Notes under the pieces: generated by a model | Databases searched by the model: none | Told to the model about the DNA's origin: nothing | Seen by the model: only the letters and a program-made list of their open reading frames with translations | Made by a program: the position numbers and the translations under genes | In this document: positions 45,940 to 56,395 of the stretch, piece by piece | How the letters are laid out: every line of letters starts with the position of its first letter | How positions within the stretch are numbered: the first letter of the stretch is position 1 | From: Flavobacteriales bacterium ALC-1 | Lineage (GTDB): Bacteria; Bacteroidota; Bacteroidia; Flavobacteriales; Flavobacteriaceae | NCBI GenBank assembly: GCA_000171875.1 | Contig: ABHI01000001.1 | Coordinates: 372,001-436,000 of the forward strand | DNA length: 64,000 bases | Direction of reading: 5' to 3'

Positions 45940-45961
45940 TAATGCTAAGTACTTAGCATTA
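45940..45961. repeat. 22-bp perfect palindrome in the porV 5' untranslated region
   Basis: TAATGCTAAGT followed directly by its complement. It begins about 10 bases downstream of the porV -7 box and 11 bases before the start codon, so the transcript would carry it at or near its 5' end. Either an operator for a dimeric regulator or an mRNA hairpin. Confidence 0.7.
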
Positions 45962-45970
45962 ATTCGTTAG

Positions 45971-46000
45971 CAAATATAATTTATTATTATAGTATAACAA
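45971..46000 (-). promoter_or_regulatory. putative housekeeping promoter of porV
   Basis: On the minus strand, TTG (46000-45998), 19 bases, TATATTTG (45978-45971): an exact match to the Bacteroidota -33/-7 consensus. It straddles the porU stop codon. Confidence 0.7.
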
Positions 46001-49000
46001 GTTTTTGAATTTTCTCAACTTGTTTATTTAAACGGTTTGATTTCACTTTTAGTTTATAAACATACACTCCTTTTCCGATTTTATCTCCAAAATCGTCTCT
46101 TCCATCCCAAATAATATCCTTAGATAATGAGCTCACAGCTTTACTTCCTCCTGATGTTTGTCCATTTAATGTTCTTACCAATTTACCTGAAATAGTAAAT
46201 ATCTGTACAGATACATCTAAAGGTTCTACACTATTATGGTTAAACCAAAACTCGGTATAGCTTACAAAAGGGTTTGGATAATTTAGAACGTTATTAATTA
46301 CCAACTCTTCGTCTTTATCATAAACCGTAAATTGAATTTCTGAAGTTGAAGAATTATTGTAAACATCCCAAGCTTTTACAGTTAACGTATGAAGACCTGG
46401 TTCTATATCTCTAAAAGGATATGTTACAACACCATTGGTATAATCATCTACATTTGCCTGATAATAATCATTTAAAACAATTGGATTAGTTTCGTCACCA
46501 TCAATTATTGCTGTGATATCATGTCCAATTCCACTGGCTGTATTTATACCATTATCATCTTGTAACTTTACGAGTAAATTTGGTGATTCGTTAGTAATAC
46601 CTCCAGAAACAAAGTTTTCATCATTCATAAATAAATTGATAATAGGGCCTATATTATCCTCAGGTGCATTTTCGTTGATACCACCAATCTTAACATCAAA
46701 ATTTGCTCCTGCTTGATTTGATTGCGAATTACTAGTTTGCGCATAAAAACTCACCTTACCATTACCTACTGGTATAACAATATCTCTAGGTACAATAAAA
46801 TCAAATTCAAATTGTCCATTTTCAATGCTTGCTTGTCCTCTAAAGATAATCTCCCCTAAAGTTGTATAATCTAGTATTATAGTAACTCTATTTGCTGGAG
46901 GGCATGGATTACCTGGTCCTGAAGGCACAGTACAGTTATATGTGCCATCATTAGCTAAAGTTTGGCGTTCAATTTCTTTATCATAAACAGTAGCTGTTAA
47001 TGTTCCATTATAATTAGACAATAGATTTCCATTAGCATCAACCACTTCACCTGCTAGTTTTGTATAACTCAAAGCTTTGAGTGTATCTATTGGCTGTGTT
47101 ATATCTACATCATTAACTCTTGTAAGTCTCACATTAGGTTGTGCTATGGATAACTTCATTGCTGGGTCACCTATAAAAAATACAAGTCGTTTTTGCGTTA
47201 TACCTGCAATATTATTGTCAGTTTTTGTTAAACGTAATGCTTCTGCCATTGAAGGATAATCACTAGACCCAAAAGCAAATAAATAATCATCCAACTCTTT
47301 ATTAAAGTCTTTACCAACATTTACAAATATCTGTCTTGTAGTTGTAATTAAACTTATGGCCCCACCTGTTTTGTTCCAATATGTAAACTCACCAGCTGTA
47401 TCTCGTTGTGGGTCATCAAACTTTGTATATTCACATGTAACCGTAATAAATAAATTGTATTTACATATATTATTCACTTCTTGTGCATCGAACTTATCAA
47501 AAATTCGTTCCTTAGCTATACCATCTTCACCTCCATGACCAAAATAGTTAACCACTAGAGCTCCAACTTCTATTGCATCTTTAATAGCTTTATTTACTTT
47601 AGGATATCTATCACCTGCGGCTGAAGATTCTTGTTCAAAAGCATCAGCATGGATTTTTATAGAATTTAAAAAAGGTTTTTCATCATCTAAAGTCGTTCCT
47701 AAACCATCTGTAGTAATTTGTAATGTTTCTTCCCATGCTTCATCTACATCATCAGAAATAAGCAGTATATTATTCCTCCAACTTCCATAAGCTTCAGGCT
47801 GATAGTAGGCACTAATTTTATCCACCATTTCTTTTGCACGTTGCACATTTTCTACTAAAATTCTACCAACAGCAATATCCATTCTATCAGAATTATTCAT
47901 AGAACCTTCATTGCTATCTAGCATAGCATAGAAATCATCTGAAACAAATGAATTTGTGAGACTAAAGCTATTAGTTGAGTACCAAGAAGGTACTAAGTTG
48001 GTATTATTACGTATACGATCTTTATAATCGTATGATCCATCTCCAAATAAGCATAAGTATTTTAATCGTTTACTCGGAATACTAGCATTATCATATACAT
48101 ATTTAACAAAATTTCTTAGCGCAGCAATATCTTGGCTGCCCGTACTGAATTCGTTATATACGGTTTGCAGGTCAACTACTTTTACATTTAAGTTGTACTG
48201 ATCCCTATTAATTTGTGCTAAACGTTCAGCTTGCGATATAAATTGAGATGGTGCCAAAATAATATAATCAATATCTTGAAATACACCTTGAGCATTATTA
48301 AATATTGTGCCTTTTAAATTTTGATTTGCAACCCTTGACCTAGAATCTTTTTTTGGCAGAAAGGTATCAGAGTTAGAAAATGCTAAATATAGTCGCTCCT
48401 CACCAGACTGTGCTTTAAATGATATATCATTCTGGTTATCTATATTTAAAGTATTTGTTACATTAAAGCGATCTGTAATATCCCATATTTCTCTAACATT
48501 TGAAGCACTACCTAATGTATATTCAACTATGCCTGGTGTTGAAATTACATCTCTATTCTTAAAAATCAATTGATCGTCTTCATAAATTAAGTTTCTAGTA
48601 GCTTCTATATTTATATAATCTAAGAAAGCATTTCCTGAAGGGTTACCATTATTATTATATTCTAATCCTACTGTAATTGCATCCGAAGTTACATTAATTG
48701 AATTTGCAAATACAGAACCACTAGCTAAAGTGGAACCGGAGGTTGCATTTAATGTTAAGTTTGAAACTATATTACCATTAACAGAAATAGCCATACTAGT
48801 TGATATTTCTGATTTAGAACCTACTGCTATTCTAAAATCTACAGGCTCACTGGTTACCAAATTTGGAAATTCGAAATCATATTCACGCTGGTTTTCAATA
48901 TCAAAATCATCACCAAACCATCGACGTCCTATTTTAGCGAGGTTAACATCATCAACTTCATGGAATTGATAATCTTGAAATGTACTAATCTGAATATCAG

Positions 49001-49880
49001 CAACAGCATCTATCGTAGGCATAGCCTGAATACGTTTTCCGTTTCCAGAGCTTACATTTACATAATAATACGTCTTGTCTGTATATAGGTTTATATTAGT
49101 GCTACTTTCAGCACTATATGTAGTTGGACCTTCACCATAAAAAAGGATATAATCGTTATTATCAAAACTACCGTCTTCTTCTCCAACAAATTTCACAGCA
49201 TTTTCTACCACATCAAAAGGATAGTCAGTAGAATTTAGTAGAGGTAACATCCTTCCTCCATTACCATAAATTTTAATGGTCCTTGGATCTACAGAGTTTG
49301 TGCTTACTCCCAAACTTCCTAAAAAACTTTTAGATAATTTAAAAACACCAGACTTATCTATGTAAAAGCGATACCATTTTCCTGAACTTAACACGGAGTT
49401 CGTAATTACATTAGCATCTTTAGTACTAGTAGTACTTCTACCTAATAAAGTATTATACTGAATAGTAAAAGATGTTATTTTTTTGTAAGTACCTCTATCA
49501 TTAATAATAGGAGTAATTTCAAAATAATAGGAACGATTTCCTCTAGCATTAGTATTAACTATATTATATTGTGGAGATTTGGGTATAAGGTCAAAATTGA
49601 GATTTTTTAATTCTGAAGATAAAATCGTTTCATAATTTATATTAGACAATGTTATCGAATTTTCATCAATAGTATTTCCGTTGCCCTTCCATTGGGCAAA
49701 AAAAACTAATCCATTAGAATCGTCATAATTAAAATGTTTAGCATCAAAAGCTGGGATTTCTATTTTGCCATTATCCGTTTCTAGCGTTTTAACTCCAATC
49801 CAATTTATATTAAACTGCTTTTGTTGTCCAAAACAGAGCATGGAAAAGAGAAGAAAAAAAGTAGAAAAGCAATTTTTCAT
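45987..49880 (-). CDS. porU: type IX secretion system sortase PorU
   Basis: A 1297-residue outer-membrane sortase. After the signal peptide (FFLLFSMLCFGQ) come N-terminal beta domains, a gingipain-type C25 peptidase domain with the catalytic His in NYFGHGGEDG and Cys in ITVTCEYTKFDDP, and C-terminal Ig-like and sorting-like domains (VLNYPNPFVSYTEFWFNHN ... KGVYVYKLKVKSN). PorU removes the sorting domain of type A cargo and joins the cargo to a surface lipid. Length and order match the family. It is followed by porV and divergent from gldJ. Confidence 0.96.
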   Translation of the reverse strand: MKNCFSTFFLLFSMLCFGQQKQFNINWIGVKTLETDNGKIEIPAFDAKHFNYDDSNGLVFFAQWKGNGNTIDENSITLSNINYETILSSELKNLNFDLIPKSPQYNIVNTNARGNRSYYFEITPIINDRGTYKKITSFTIQYNTLLGRSTTSTKDANVITNSVLSSGKWYRFYIDKSGVFKLSKSFLGSLGVSTNSVDPRTIKIYGNGGRMLPLLNSTDYPFDVVENAVKFVGEEDGSFDNNDYILFYGEGPTTYSAESSTNINLYTDKTYYYVNVSSGNGKRIQAMPTIDAVADIQISTFQDYQFHEVDDVNLAKIGRRWFGDDFDIENQREYDFEFPNLVTSEPVDFRIAVGSKSEISTSMAISVNGNIVSNLTLNATSGSTLASGSVFANSINVTSDAITVGLEYNNNGNPSGNAFLDYINIEATRNLIYEDDQLIFKNRDVISTPGIVEYTLGSASNVREIWDITDRFNVTNTLNIDNQNDISFKAQSGEERLYLAFSNSDTFLPKKDSRSRVANQNLKGTIFNNAQGVFQDIDYIILAPSQFISQAERLAQINRDQYNLNVKVVDLQTVYNEFSTGSQDIAALRNFVKYVYDNASIPSKRLKYLCLFGDGSYDYKDRIRNNTNLVPSWYSTNSFSLTNSFVSDDFYAMLDSNEGSMNNSDRMDIAVGRILVENVQRAKEMVDKISAYYQPEAYGSWRNNILLISDDVDEAWEETLQITTDGLGTTLDDEKPFLNSIKIHADAFEQESSAAGDRYPKVNKAIKDAIEVGALVVNYFGHGGEDGIAKERIFDKFDAQEVNNICKYNLFITVTCEYTKFDDPQRDTAGEFTYWNKTGGAISLITTTRQIFVNVGKDFNKELDDYLFAFGSSDYPSMAEALRLTKTDNNIAGITQKRLVFFIGDPAMKLSIAQPNVRLTRVNDVDITQPIDTLKALSYTKLAGEVVDANGNLLSNYNGTLTATVYDKEIERQTLANDGTYNCTVPSGPGNPCPPANRVTIILDYTTLGEIIFRGQASIENGQFEFDFIVPRDIVIPVGNGKVSFYAQTSNSQSNQAGANFDVKIGGINENAPEDNIGPIINLFMNDENFVSGGITNESPNLLVKLQDDNGINTASGIGHDITAIIDGDETNPIVLNDYYQANVDDYTNGVVTYPFRDIEPGLHTLTVKAWDVYNNSSTSEIQFTVYDKDEELVINNVLNYPNPFVSYTEFWFNHNSVEPLDVSVQIFTISGKLVRTLNGQTSGGSKAVSSLSKDIIWDGRDDFGDKIGKGVYVYKLKVKSNRLNKQVEKIQKLVIL

Positions 49881-50142
49881 TAATTCATTTTGGTTTTTTG
49901 TAGTAAATAAGTCTATATAATTATATCACTAACCTGACAATTATATAAATTACAGTAAAATAACGCCTATTAAAGTAGGTTATTATAAGCTTGCTATTTT
50001 TATTTCAAAAATACAACAATAATTTATTTTTATGCTCGTTATTAAAGAGCAAAATACAACGGAAAAACGATCAAAAATCCGTTGTTATGTTCAAAAAAAA
50101 GGATGAAATGCACATTTTTTTGCATTTTGACCCAAAAAAAAG
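49881..50142. other. porU-gldJ divergent intergenic region
   Basis: An AT-rich gap between divergent genes. It holds a 69-codon open frame (49991-50200) with no ribosome-binding context, low-complexity translation and overlap with the gldJ promoter, which I do not regard as a gene. The porU promoter must lie here, but no clear TTG/TAnnTTTG pair was identified on the minus strand. Confidence 0.6.
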
Positions 50143-50172
50143 TTGTCAGTTTACCTTTAATTGTTATATTGC
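50143..50172 (+). promoter_or_regulatory. putative promoter of gldJ
   Basis: TTG (50143-50145), 19 bases, TATATTGC (50165-50172), one base off the TAnnTTTG consensus; the ATG is 33 bases downstream. Confidence 0.6.
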
Positions 50173-50204
50173 GACTCTAAAATTTAACGAGCTTACTTAA
50201 ACTT

Positions 50205-51884
50205 ATGGATATGAAAAATGTCTCAAACCTAAAATTTTTAATAGCAATAACGCTTTGCGCCTCAATAGTTAGCTGTAAGCGTTCTTCTAATTCTGGCAAC
50301 GTAGATAGTGCCACAGGATGGAAAATCAACGACAAAAAAGGTGGTTTTCAGTACAACACTCAATTTAAAGAGCAAGAAACTCCTCCGGGAACTGCTTTTA
50401 TTGAAGGCGGAACGTTTACAATGGGTAAAGTACAAGATGACCCAATGCACGATTGGAACAATACTCCAAATCAACAGCATGTACAATCCTTTTATATGGA
50501 TGAAAATGAGGTAACGAATTTAAATTATTTAATCTATTTAGATTACTTAAAAAATGTTTACCCACCAGATGACCCAAACTATACTTTAATATATAAAGGG
50601 GCATTGCCTGATACTTTAGTCTGGAGAAATAGACTTGGTTATAATGAAATGATGACTGAGAATTATTTACGTCACCCTGGGTATGCACATTACCCTGTTG
50701 TTGGAGTAAGTTGGATTCAGGCAGTTGAATATGCAAACTGGAGAACAGATCGTGTAGCTGAAATGGCTTTACAAGAAGCTGGATATATAAAAAGAGATGC
50801 ACAATACACTGATGTAAATGCTGAAAGTACATTTAGTACTGATACATATATTGCAGCTCCTACACAAACTTATGGAGGAAACGAAGAGGTATTGTCTGGA
50901 GGAAAACGTAAACAACAAACTGATGCTGAAGGTAATCCTATAAATCAGTATGCTAATAGAGAAACAGGATTAATTCCTGTAAAATATAGACTACCAACTG
51001 AAGCTGAGTGGGAATATGCCGCATTAGGAATGAGTGAATTACGTAGCTATAATGTATATAGAGGTCGTAAAAAATATCCTTGGGATGGTCAATATACAAG
51101 ATCTGGCAAACGTGTTAATCGTGGAGATCAGTTAGCTAACTTTAAACAAGGTAAAGGTGATTACGGCGGAATCGCAGGTTGGTCTGACGATGGTGCTGAT
51201 ATTACTGCAGAAGTTAAATCTTACCAACCTAATGATTATGGTTTGTATGATATGGCTGGTAACGTTGCTGAATGGGTAGCTGATGTTTACAGACCTATTG
51301 TAGATGATGAGTTTAATGATTTTAACTATTATAGAGGTAACGTTTATACCAAAAATGCTATCAATGAAGATGGTAGTGTAAAAATAGTAACTGTAGATGA
51401 AATTGTATATGACACCTTAAGTAATGGTAAAATAGTTGCTAGAGATTTACCGGGTGAAATTTCAAGAGTTGCAATTGATGAAGATGAAACTTATTTAAGA
51501 ACCAACTTCAGCAAAAGTGATAATAGAAACTTTAGAGATGGTGATAAGCGTTCTTCACGTTATTACAGACAAAGTTTTGACGAAGGTGAAGAAAATAAAA
51601 ATAGTACAGGTAAAATGTATAATTCACCAAAGCACCGTGTAGAAGTTGATTCTGCTGAAGGTAAACTGGTTAGAGAGTACGACAAATCTAATAGTAGAAC
51701 GTCTTTAATTAATGATGATGTTAGAGTTATAAAAGGTGGTTCTTGGAGAGATAGAGCTTACTGGATTGATCCAGCGCAACGTCGTTACTTCCCACATGAT
51801 ATGGCGACAGATTACATCGGTTTTAGATGTGCTGTATCTAGAGTAGGTTCTAAAACCCAAAAAGGTGGAAAGAAACGTAATTAA
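50205..51884 (+). CDS. gldJ: gliding motility lipoprotein GldJ
   Basis: A 559-residue outer-membrane lipoprotein with a lipobox at LCASIVSC and an FGE/SUMF1-type sulfatase-modifying fold: FIEGGTFTMGKVQDD, YPVVGVSWIQAVEYANWR, KYRLPTEAEWEYAALG, YDMAGNVAEWVADVY and VIKGGSWRDRAYWIDPAQRRYF ... IGFRCA. GldJ is needed for gliding and for stability of other gliding motor proteins; it is not an enzyme as far as known. A second ATG two codons in (50211) is possible. The porU-gldJ-murF order is typical of Flavobacteriaceae. Confidence 0.97.
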   Translation: MDMKNVSNLKFLIAITLCASIVSCKRSSNSGNVDSATGWKINDKKGGFQYNTQFKEQETPPGTAFIEGGTFTMGKVQDDPMHDWNNTPNQQHVQSFYMDENEVTNLNYLIYLDYLKNVYPPDDPNYTLIYKGALPDTLVWRNRLGYNEMMTENYLRHPGYAHYPVVGVSWIQAVEYANWRTDRVAEMALQEAGYIKRDAQYTDVNAESTFSTDTYIAAPTQTYGGNEEVLSGGKRKQQTDAEGNPINQYANRETGLIPVKYRLPTEAEWEYAALGMSELRSYNVYRGRKKYPWDGQYTRSGKRVNRGDQLANFKQGKGDYGGIAGWSDDGADITAEVKSYQPNDYGLYDMAGNVAEWVADVYRPIVDDEFNDFNYYRGNVYTKNAINEDGSVKIVTVDEIVYDTLSNGKIVARDLPGEISRVAIDEDETYLRTNFSKSDNRNFRDGDKRSSRYYRQSFDEGEENKNSTGKMYNSPKHRVEVDSAEGKLVREYDKSNSRTSLINDDVRVIKGGSWRDRAYWIDPAQRRYFPHDMATDYIGFRCAVSRVGSKTQKGGKKRN

Positions 51885-51905
51885 GAAACGTTAAATAATA
51901 TTTAG

Positions 51906-51937
51906 AAAAGTCCTGATAAAATTATCAGGACTTTTTT
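51906..51937 (+). terminator. terminator after gldJ
   Basis: A 14-bp self-complementary stem built on AAAAGTCCTGATAA with a minimal loop, ending in six T's. Confidence 0.9.
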
Positions 51938-52040
51938 ATTTTTAAGCCTATGAAACGAGCATATCTAAAAAGTTATCTCGAAATCAATAAGATGAATAGC
52001 GAACAGCATGTGACATCTAGAAAACAATAAATGTAAACAC

Positions 52041-53319
52041 ATGAAAATAGAAGCACTATATAAGAAGTTTAAGGAAAGTAATTCGGTATCAACAGACACT
52101 AGAAAACTACCAAAAGAGTGTATCTACTTTGCACTAAAAGGAGAAAACTTTGACGGTAATAAATTTGTAGCCAAAGCCGTTGAAAATGGTGCAAAGTATT
52201 GTGTAGTAGATGATGAAGATGCAATGATAAATGAAAATTGCATTCTGGTCGAAGATGTACTAACAACTCTACAACAATTAGCTACATACCATAGAAATAG
52301 TATAGGCATTCCAATTATTTCATTAACTGGTAGTAATGGTAAAACAACGACAAAAGAGCTTATAAATTCTGTTTTAACAACTACATTTAATGTAAAAGCA
52401 ACATTAGGAAATCTTAACAATCATATAGGTGTACCACTAACCTTACTTAGTTTTTCAGAAGATTTAGATTTTGGTATTGTAGAAATGGGAGCTAATCATC
52501 AAAAAGAGATAGAATTTTTATGCAATATTGCACAACCAGATTATGGCTTAATTACCAATTTTGGAAAAGCTCATTTAGAAGGTTTTGGAAGTATTGAGGG
52601 GATCATTAAAGGCAAATCTGAATTGTATGATTTTCTAAGAAACAACAATAAATTAGTCTTTATAAATACTAATGATGAGAAGCAAATTAATCAAATAAAT
52701 AAATACTCAAAAACGATCACTTTTGGGTCAAATATTGACAACAACTGGTTTTTGTTAAGTTTAAAAAGCAAAACCTTTTGTAACGCTTTGTTATGATGGT
52801 TGTGAAATAAATAGTCAACTCATTGGCGATTATAATTATAATAATATCGCAGTAGCAGTAGCTATTGGAAAATATTTCAAAGTTTCTACAGCACATATAA
52901 AACAGGCTATCGAAAATTATCGACCAGATAACAACCGTTCCGAAATTATTGAAAAGGGAACAAATAGAATTATACTTGATGCCTATAATGCTAATCCAAC
53001 AAGTATGCTCGCTGCACTTAAAAACTTTAAGCAATTAGATGCTAAAAACAAATATCTTTTCCTTGGAGATATGTTTGAATTGGGTAATGAAGCTGAAACT
53101 GAGCATCAGGCTATAACTGATTTTGTTGAAGACAACTTTGAAGAAGGCATTTATTTAATTGGAGAGAATTTCTTTAGAACTAAAACGAAATCATCCCATA
53201 AATTTTCAAGTTTTGAAAATCTGAAACCTAAATTAAAAACACTACAACTAAAAAACACTACACTATTAATAAAAGGCTCGCGCGGAATGGCTTTGGAACG
53301 GATTTTAGATTTAATCTAG
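52041..53319 (+). pseudogene. murF: UDP-N-acetylmuramoyl-tripeptide--D-alanyl-D-alanine ligase, interrupted by one frameshift
   Basis: MurF adds D-Ala-D-Ala to the cytoplasmic peptidoglycan precursor. The first frame (52041-52796) has the N-terminal domain (VSTDTRKLPKECIYFALKGENFDG) and ATP-binding SLTGSNGKTTTKE, then reads into a stop. The second frame carries on in perfect family sequence (INSQLIGDYNYNNIAVAV ... LDAYNANPTSM ... FLGDMFELG) to 53319. Removing one A from the run of five at 52763-52767 joins them as SLKAKPFVTLCYDGCEINS, giving a 425-residue protein of normal length. As murF is essential, an error in the sequence is far more likely than decay. Confidence 0.93.
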
Positions 53320-53416
53320 TATAAATTATGAAGTTAGACAAGATTCAAACTATCATACCTACCCTGTCAATGTAGCTTACAAAACCAGCTAAGTAGATAC
53401 ATCATTTATATAAACA

Positions 53417-53442
53417 AAAAAAGTCCACATCTCTGTGAACTT
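53417..53442 (-). terminator. terminator after tRNA-Val
   Basis: On the minus strand AGTTCACA pairs with TGTGGACT (one G-U) over a four-base loop and is followed by seven T's, five bases past the tRNA end. Confidence 0.8.
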
Positions 53443-53446
53443 CTGT

Positions 53447-53520
53447 GGGCGCGAAGGGATTCGAACCCCTGACCCCTTGGGTGTAAACCAAGTGCTCTGA
53501 ACCAACTGAGCTACGCGCCC
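53447..53520 (-). tRNA. tRNA-Val (anticodon TAC)
   Basis: On the minus strand, acceptor stem GGGCGCG/CGCGCCC with discriminator A, D arm AGCTCAGTTGGTTCAGAGC, anticodon stem CTTGG/CCAAG with loop TTTACAC (anticodon TAC), and T arm ending GGTTCGAATCC. All four stems pair. CCA is not encoded. It decodes GUA and related valine codons. Confidence 0.96.
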
Positions 53521-53535
53521 TAATTATTAGGACTG

Positions 53536-53564
53536 CAAATATAGACTAGTTTTTAAAATCTCAA
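53536..53564 (-). promoter_or_regulatory. promoter of tRNA-Val
   Basis: On the minus strand TTG (53564-53562), 18 bases, TATATTTG (53543-53536), a consensus Bacteroidota promoter 15 bases before the tRNA. Confidence 0.75.
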
Positions 53565-53653
53565 AAGAATTTTTATAAAAAAATCAAATTATTTCCTCCT
53601 GTAATTTATCCTTTAATTTTTCAACCTTAAAAGGTGCTATTTTACGAACAGAT

Positions 53654-55178
53654 TTGCACAATTTTGATATATTAGTAACAAACAGAACTCTATTGAAATA
53701 TTATTCATATATAGACAACCTAAATCTTACAATTGATGAACTTATTAATTTATCTCCATATAAACTTAAAGAAGTTGTTAATGAATTAAGTGGCCTTGAT
53801 GTAAAACATAAAACCTCAATAATTAGTGGGTTAGAGGATTCTGCGTCTAGGTCTTACCATATAACCATAGAAAAGAACGCTTGGTTAAATACATCTTATT
53901 TAAAAGCTTAGTGAGCTTAAAAAACGAAATAAACTTAAACTAGAACATATTAGTTATGTAAGCGGTTTCAAACTTTTCTTAGAATTATATTTAAGACCTG
54001 TTCTTCCTGATTTAATAAACCAATTAATTGATAAAAATGAATTAAAGCTATTATTTCATATTCTTAATCAATCTGATTTGTTTTCAAATAACTCTGAAAA
54101 AGATGTTATACACTTATTAAAGAATAAAATTGATTATGCTATAATACATCTAAACCAAAATCAAACAGATAATCCAGATCAAAACATTAAATATATAAGA
54201 AGTTATCTTTTTTATGAGATTCTCAATCTATATGAACCTCATTTGAAAAATGAGCTTATAAAGCTTTATGATAGTATTATAGTTATAGTAAATAAATTTG
54301 ATATAAATTCAAACAATTCAATATTTAGGTTTGCATCTCAAGCTCAAGTAGCTTTTCAAAAAAGTCATATTGATGATGTCGCTACCAAGTTATACATTGA
54401 TAATAATGCCGAAAATGCTAAAGATTATGCGTACAAATATTCTTCTGAAATAAAAATAGACTCCAATAAATCTTTATTCCAGCGTTACAGTCTTATTTCA
54501 CTTATTGGAACTATAATGATTGTTATTATAATTTTTACTGCTACTCTTAATAAAAGACAGAAGCCTAATAAAGAGCAAGAAATATATCAAGCAGAAAACT
54601 ATTATAAAAAAAAGAAAAGAACTACCTACGATAATCGCATTAGATTCTATTATTCTTTGAAAAGAATAACTCAAAAAACTAGAACAGATGAGATTTTACT
54701 TAATGAAACTAAAATCCCTCCTTTCTCTAACCCTTTTCCTAAAACATTCAATCTTATTGTTAGCGATACAATAGCGTCTAAAGACATAGATGTACAAATA
54801 GCTAATAAAACAGGTTTTGATTTAATTGTTTTTAAGATGGTTAAAGGAAAAGATGAATCGATATATATACCTCAAGACAATACTATTTTCATCGCCCTAA
54901 ACCCTCAAGATTCTTTACTTTTCTATAGTGGTAATAACTTTATAACATCTAAGTTTTCTCATTTTAGAGAGAATATGGTTATTTCAGATATTTATAAAGT
55001 GAAAAAAAATGAAAATATACCGTTTTCAACAATAAGTGTAACACCAACTGACTCAATAAACAAATATGAAAAAAGATTGATTTCTAAAAAACATATTAAA
55101 ACAACTGATAATATTAAACTTAACAAAATGAGTATTGATAACCTATATAGAATTTATTATACTCAATATAGCAATTAA
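53654..55178 (+). pseudogene. membrane protein of unknown function, interrupted by one frameshift
   Basis: Not recognised. The first frame (TTG at 53654 to 53911) is open back to the tRNA without an ATG; the second runs to 55178. Dropping one A from the AAAA at 53902-53905 fuses them as NTSYLKLSELKKRNKLKLEHISY, about 507 residues. The N-terminal two thirds are helical and Asn/Leu/Lys-rich; one membrane helix (LISLIGTIMIVIIIFTATL) lies near residue 300; the C-terminal third has beta-type segments (VQIANKTGFDLIVFKMVKGKDES). No catalytic motif. Base composition is more AT-rich than the neighbours. The start codon is uncertain, and whether the break is real or an error is open. Confidence 0.5.
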
Positions 55179-56392
55179 ATAACTTCCGCCACCACAAATG
55201 TGCTACCACCAACATATATTAAATCATCTTTTGTTGCATTAGCCTTCGCACTATTTAAAGCATCTTCAATACTATTATAAGAGTTTCCAAATAATTGATT
55301 CTCATTAAAAATAGTTTTCAATTTATTAGCATTTAGGCCTCTTTGAACATTAGGTTTACAAAAATAATAGGCTGCTTTTTTAGGAAGCAAAGGCAAAATA
55401 GAACTCAAATCTTTATCACTAACAACACCAAAAACAATATGAAGTTTACTATATGTTTCTGATTGTAATTGCTTCATTACATAAGTTAGACCTTCTTTAT
55501 TATGCGCTGTATCACAAATAACCTTAGGATTATCATCTAAAATCTGCCATCTGCCCATAAGACTTGTATTTTTCACAACATTAAGAAGTCCTCTTTTTAA
55601 TTGTAATTCAGATATTCTATATCCTAATTGCTGTAAAACCTTAATGGATTGTATTACTGTTTTTTTATTGTGCAGTTGATAAGAGCCTTGTAAATCACTT
55701 TCAAAAACTTTATCCACTAACTCATCTGCGAAATAAATTTTAGAATTGGTTGACTTTGCTTTGTCTTTAAAAACAGATTGGGTATCTGTTTGTGTTTCGC
55801 CAATAACAACAGGAATGTTTTCTTTAATTATCCCTGCCTTTTCACCTGCAATATCAAATAGCGTTTCTCCTAAAAACTGAGTATGATCTATTCCTATATT
55901 GGTAATTACAGAGAGTTCTGGTGTAATAATATTTGTAGAATCTAATCGACCACCTAAACCCACTTCAATAACTGCAATATCAATTTTTTGCTTCGCAAAA
56001 TATTCGAATGCCATACCTACAGTCATTTCAAAAAAAGATAAGCTATTAGCTTCAAAGAAAGATTTATTCCGTTTTATAAAACCTATGACAAATTGCTTAC
56101 TCATAAGCTTGCCATTTATTCTTATCCGTTCTCTATAATCCTTTAAATGTGGTGATGTATATAATCCGACTTTATAACCTGCTTCTTGAAGTACTGAAGC
56201 TAACATATGGCTTGTAGAACCTTTACCATTGGTACCAGCAACATGAATAGATTTAAACCGCTTTTCAGGTGCTTTTAAATATTTAGAAAGTTTAAGTGTA
56301 TTGGATAAATCTGTTTTATAGGCAGATTTCCCTTTGCTTTGATACATTGGTAATTGCTGAAACATCCAGCTTACTGTATCCTGATAATTCAT
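55175..56392 (-). CDS. folC: bifunctional folylpolyglutamate synthase/dihydrofolate synthase
   Basis: A 405-residue Mur-ligase-fold enzyme that joins glutamate to folates. P-loop HVAGTNGKGSTSHMLAS, the folate-site motif TSPHLKDYRERI, VGLGGRLDSTN and the second-domain VICDTAHNKEG are all in place. The gene starts three bases after the stop of the TonB-like gene and is probably cotranscribed with exbB-exbD-tonB. Its stop region overlaps the convergent unknown gene by four bases. Confidence 0.95.
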   Translation of the reverse strand: MNYQDTVSWMFQQLPMYQSKGKSAYKTDLSNTLKLSKYLKAPEKRFKSIHVAGTNGKGSTSHMLASVLQEAGYKVGLYTSPHLKDYRERIRINGKLMSKQFVIGFIKRNKSFFEANSLSFFEMTVGMAFEYFAKQKIDIAVIEVGLGGRLDSTNIITPELSVITNIGIDHTQFLGETLFDIAGEKAGIIKENIPVVIGETQTDTQSVFKDKAKSTNSKIYFADELVDKVFESDLQGSYQLHNKKTVIQSIKVLQQLGYRISELQLKRGLLNVVKNTSLMGRWQILDDNPKVICDTAHNKEGLTYVMKQLQSETYSKLHIVFGVVSDKDLSSILPLLPKKAAYYFCKPNVQRGLNANKLKTIFNENQLFGNSYNSIEDALNSAKANATKDDLIYVGGSTFVVAEVI

Positions 56393-56395
56393 GAG

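Noticed and set aside
49991..50200. 69-codon open frame between porU and gldJ
   Set aside because: Low-complexity translation, no start context, overlaps the likely gldJ promoter.
53320..53660. Integration site or genomic island edge at tRNA-Val
   Set aside because: No integrase, no direct repeat of the tRNA 3' end, no mobility genes within reach.
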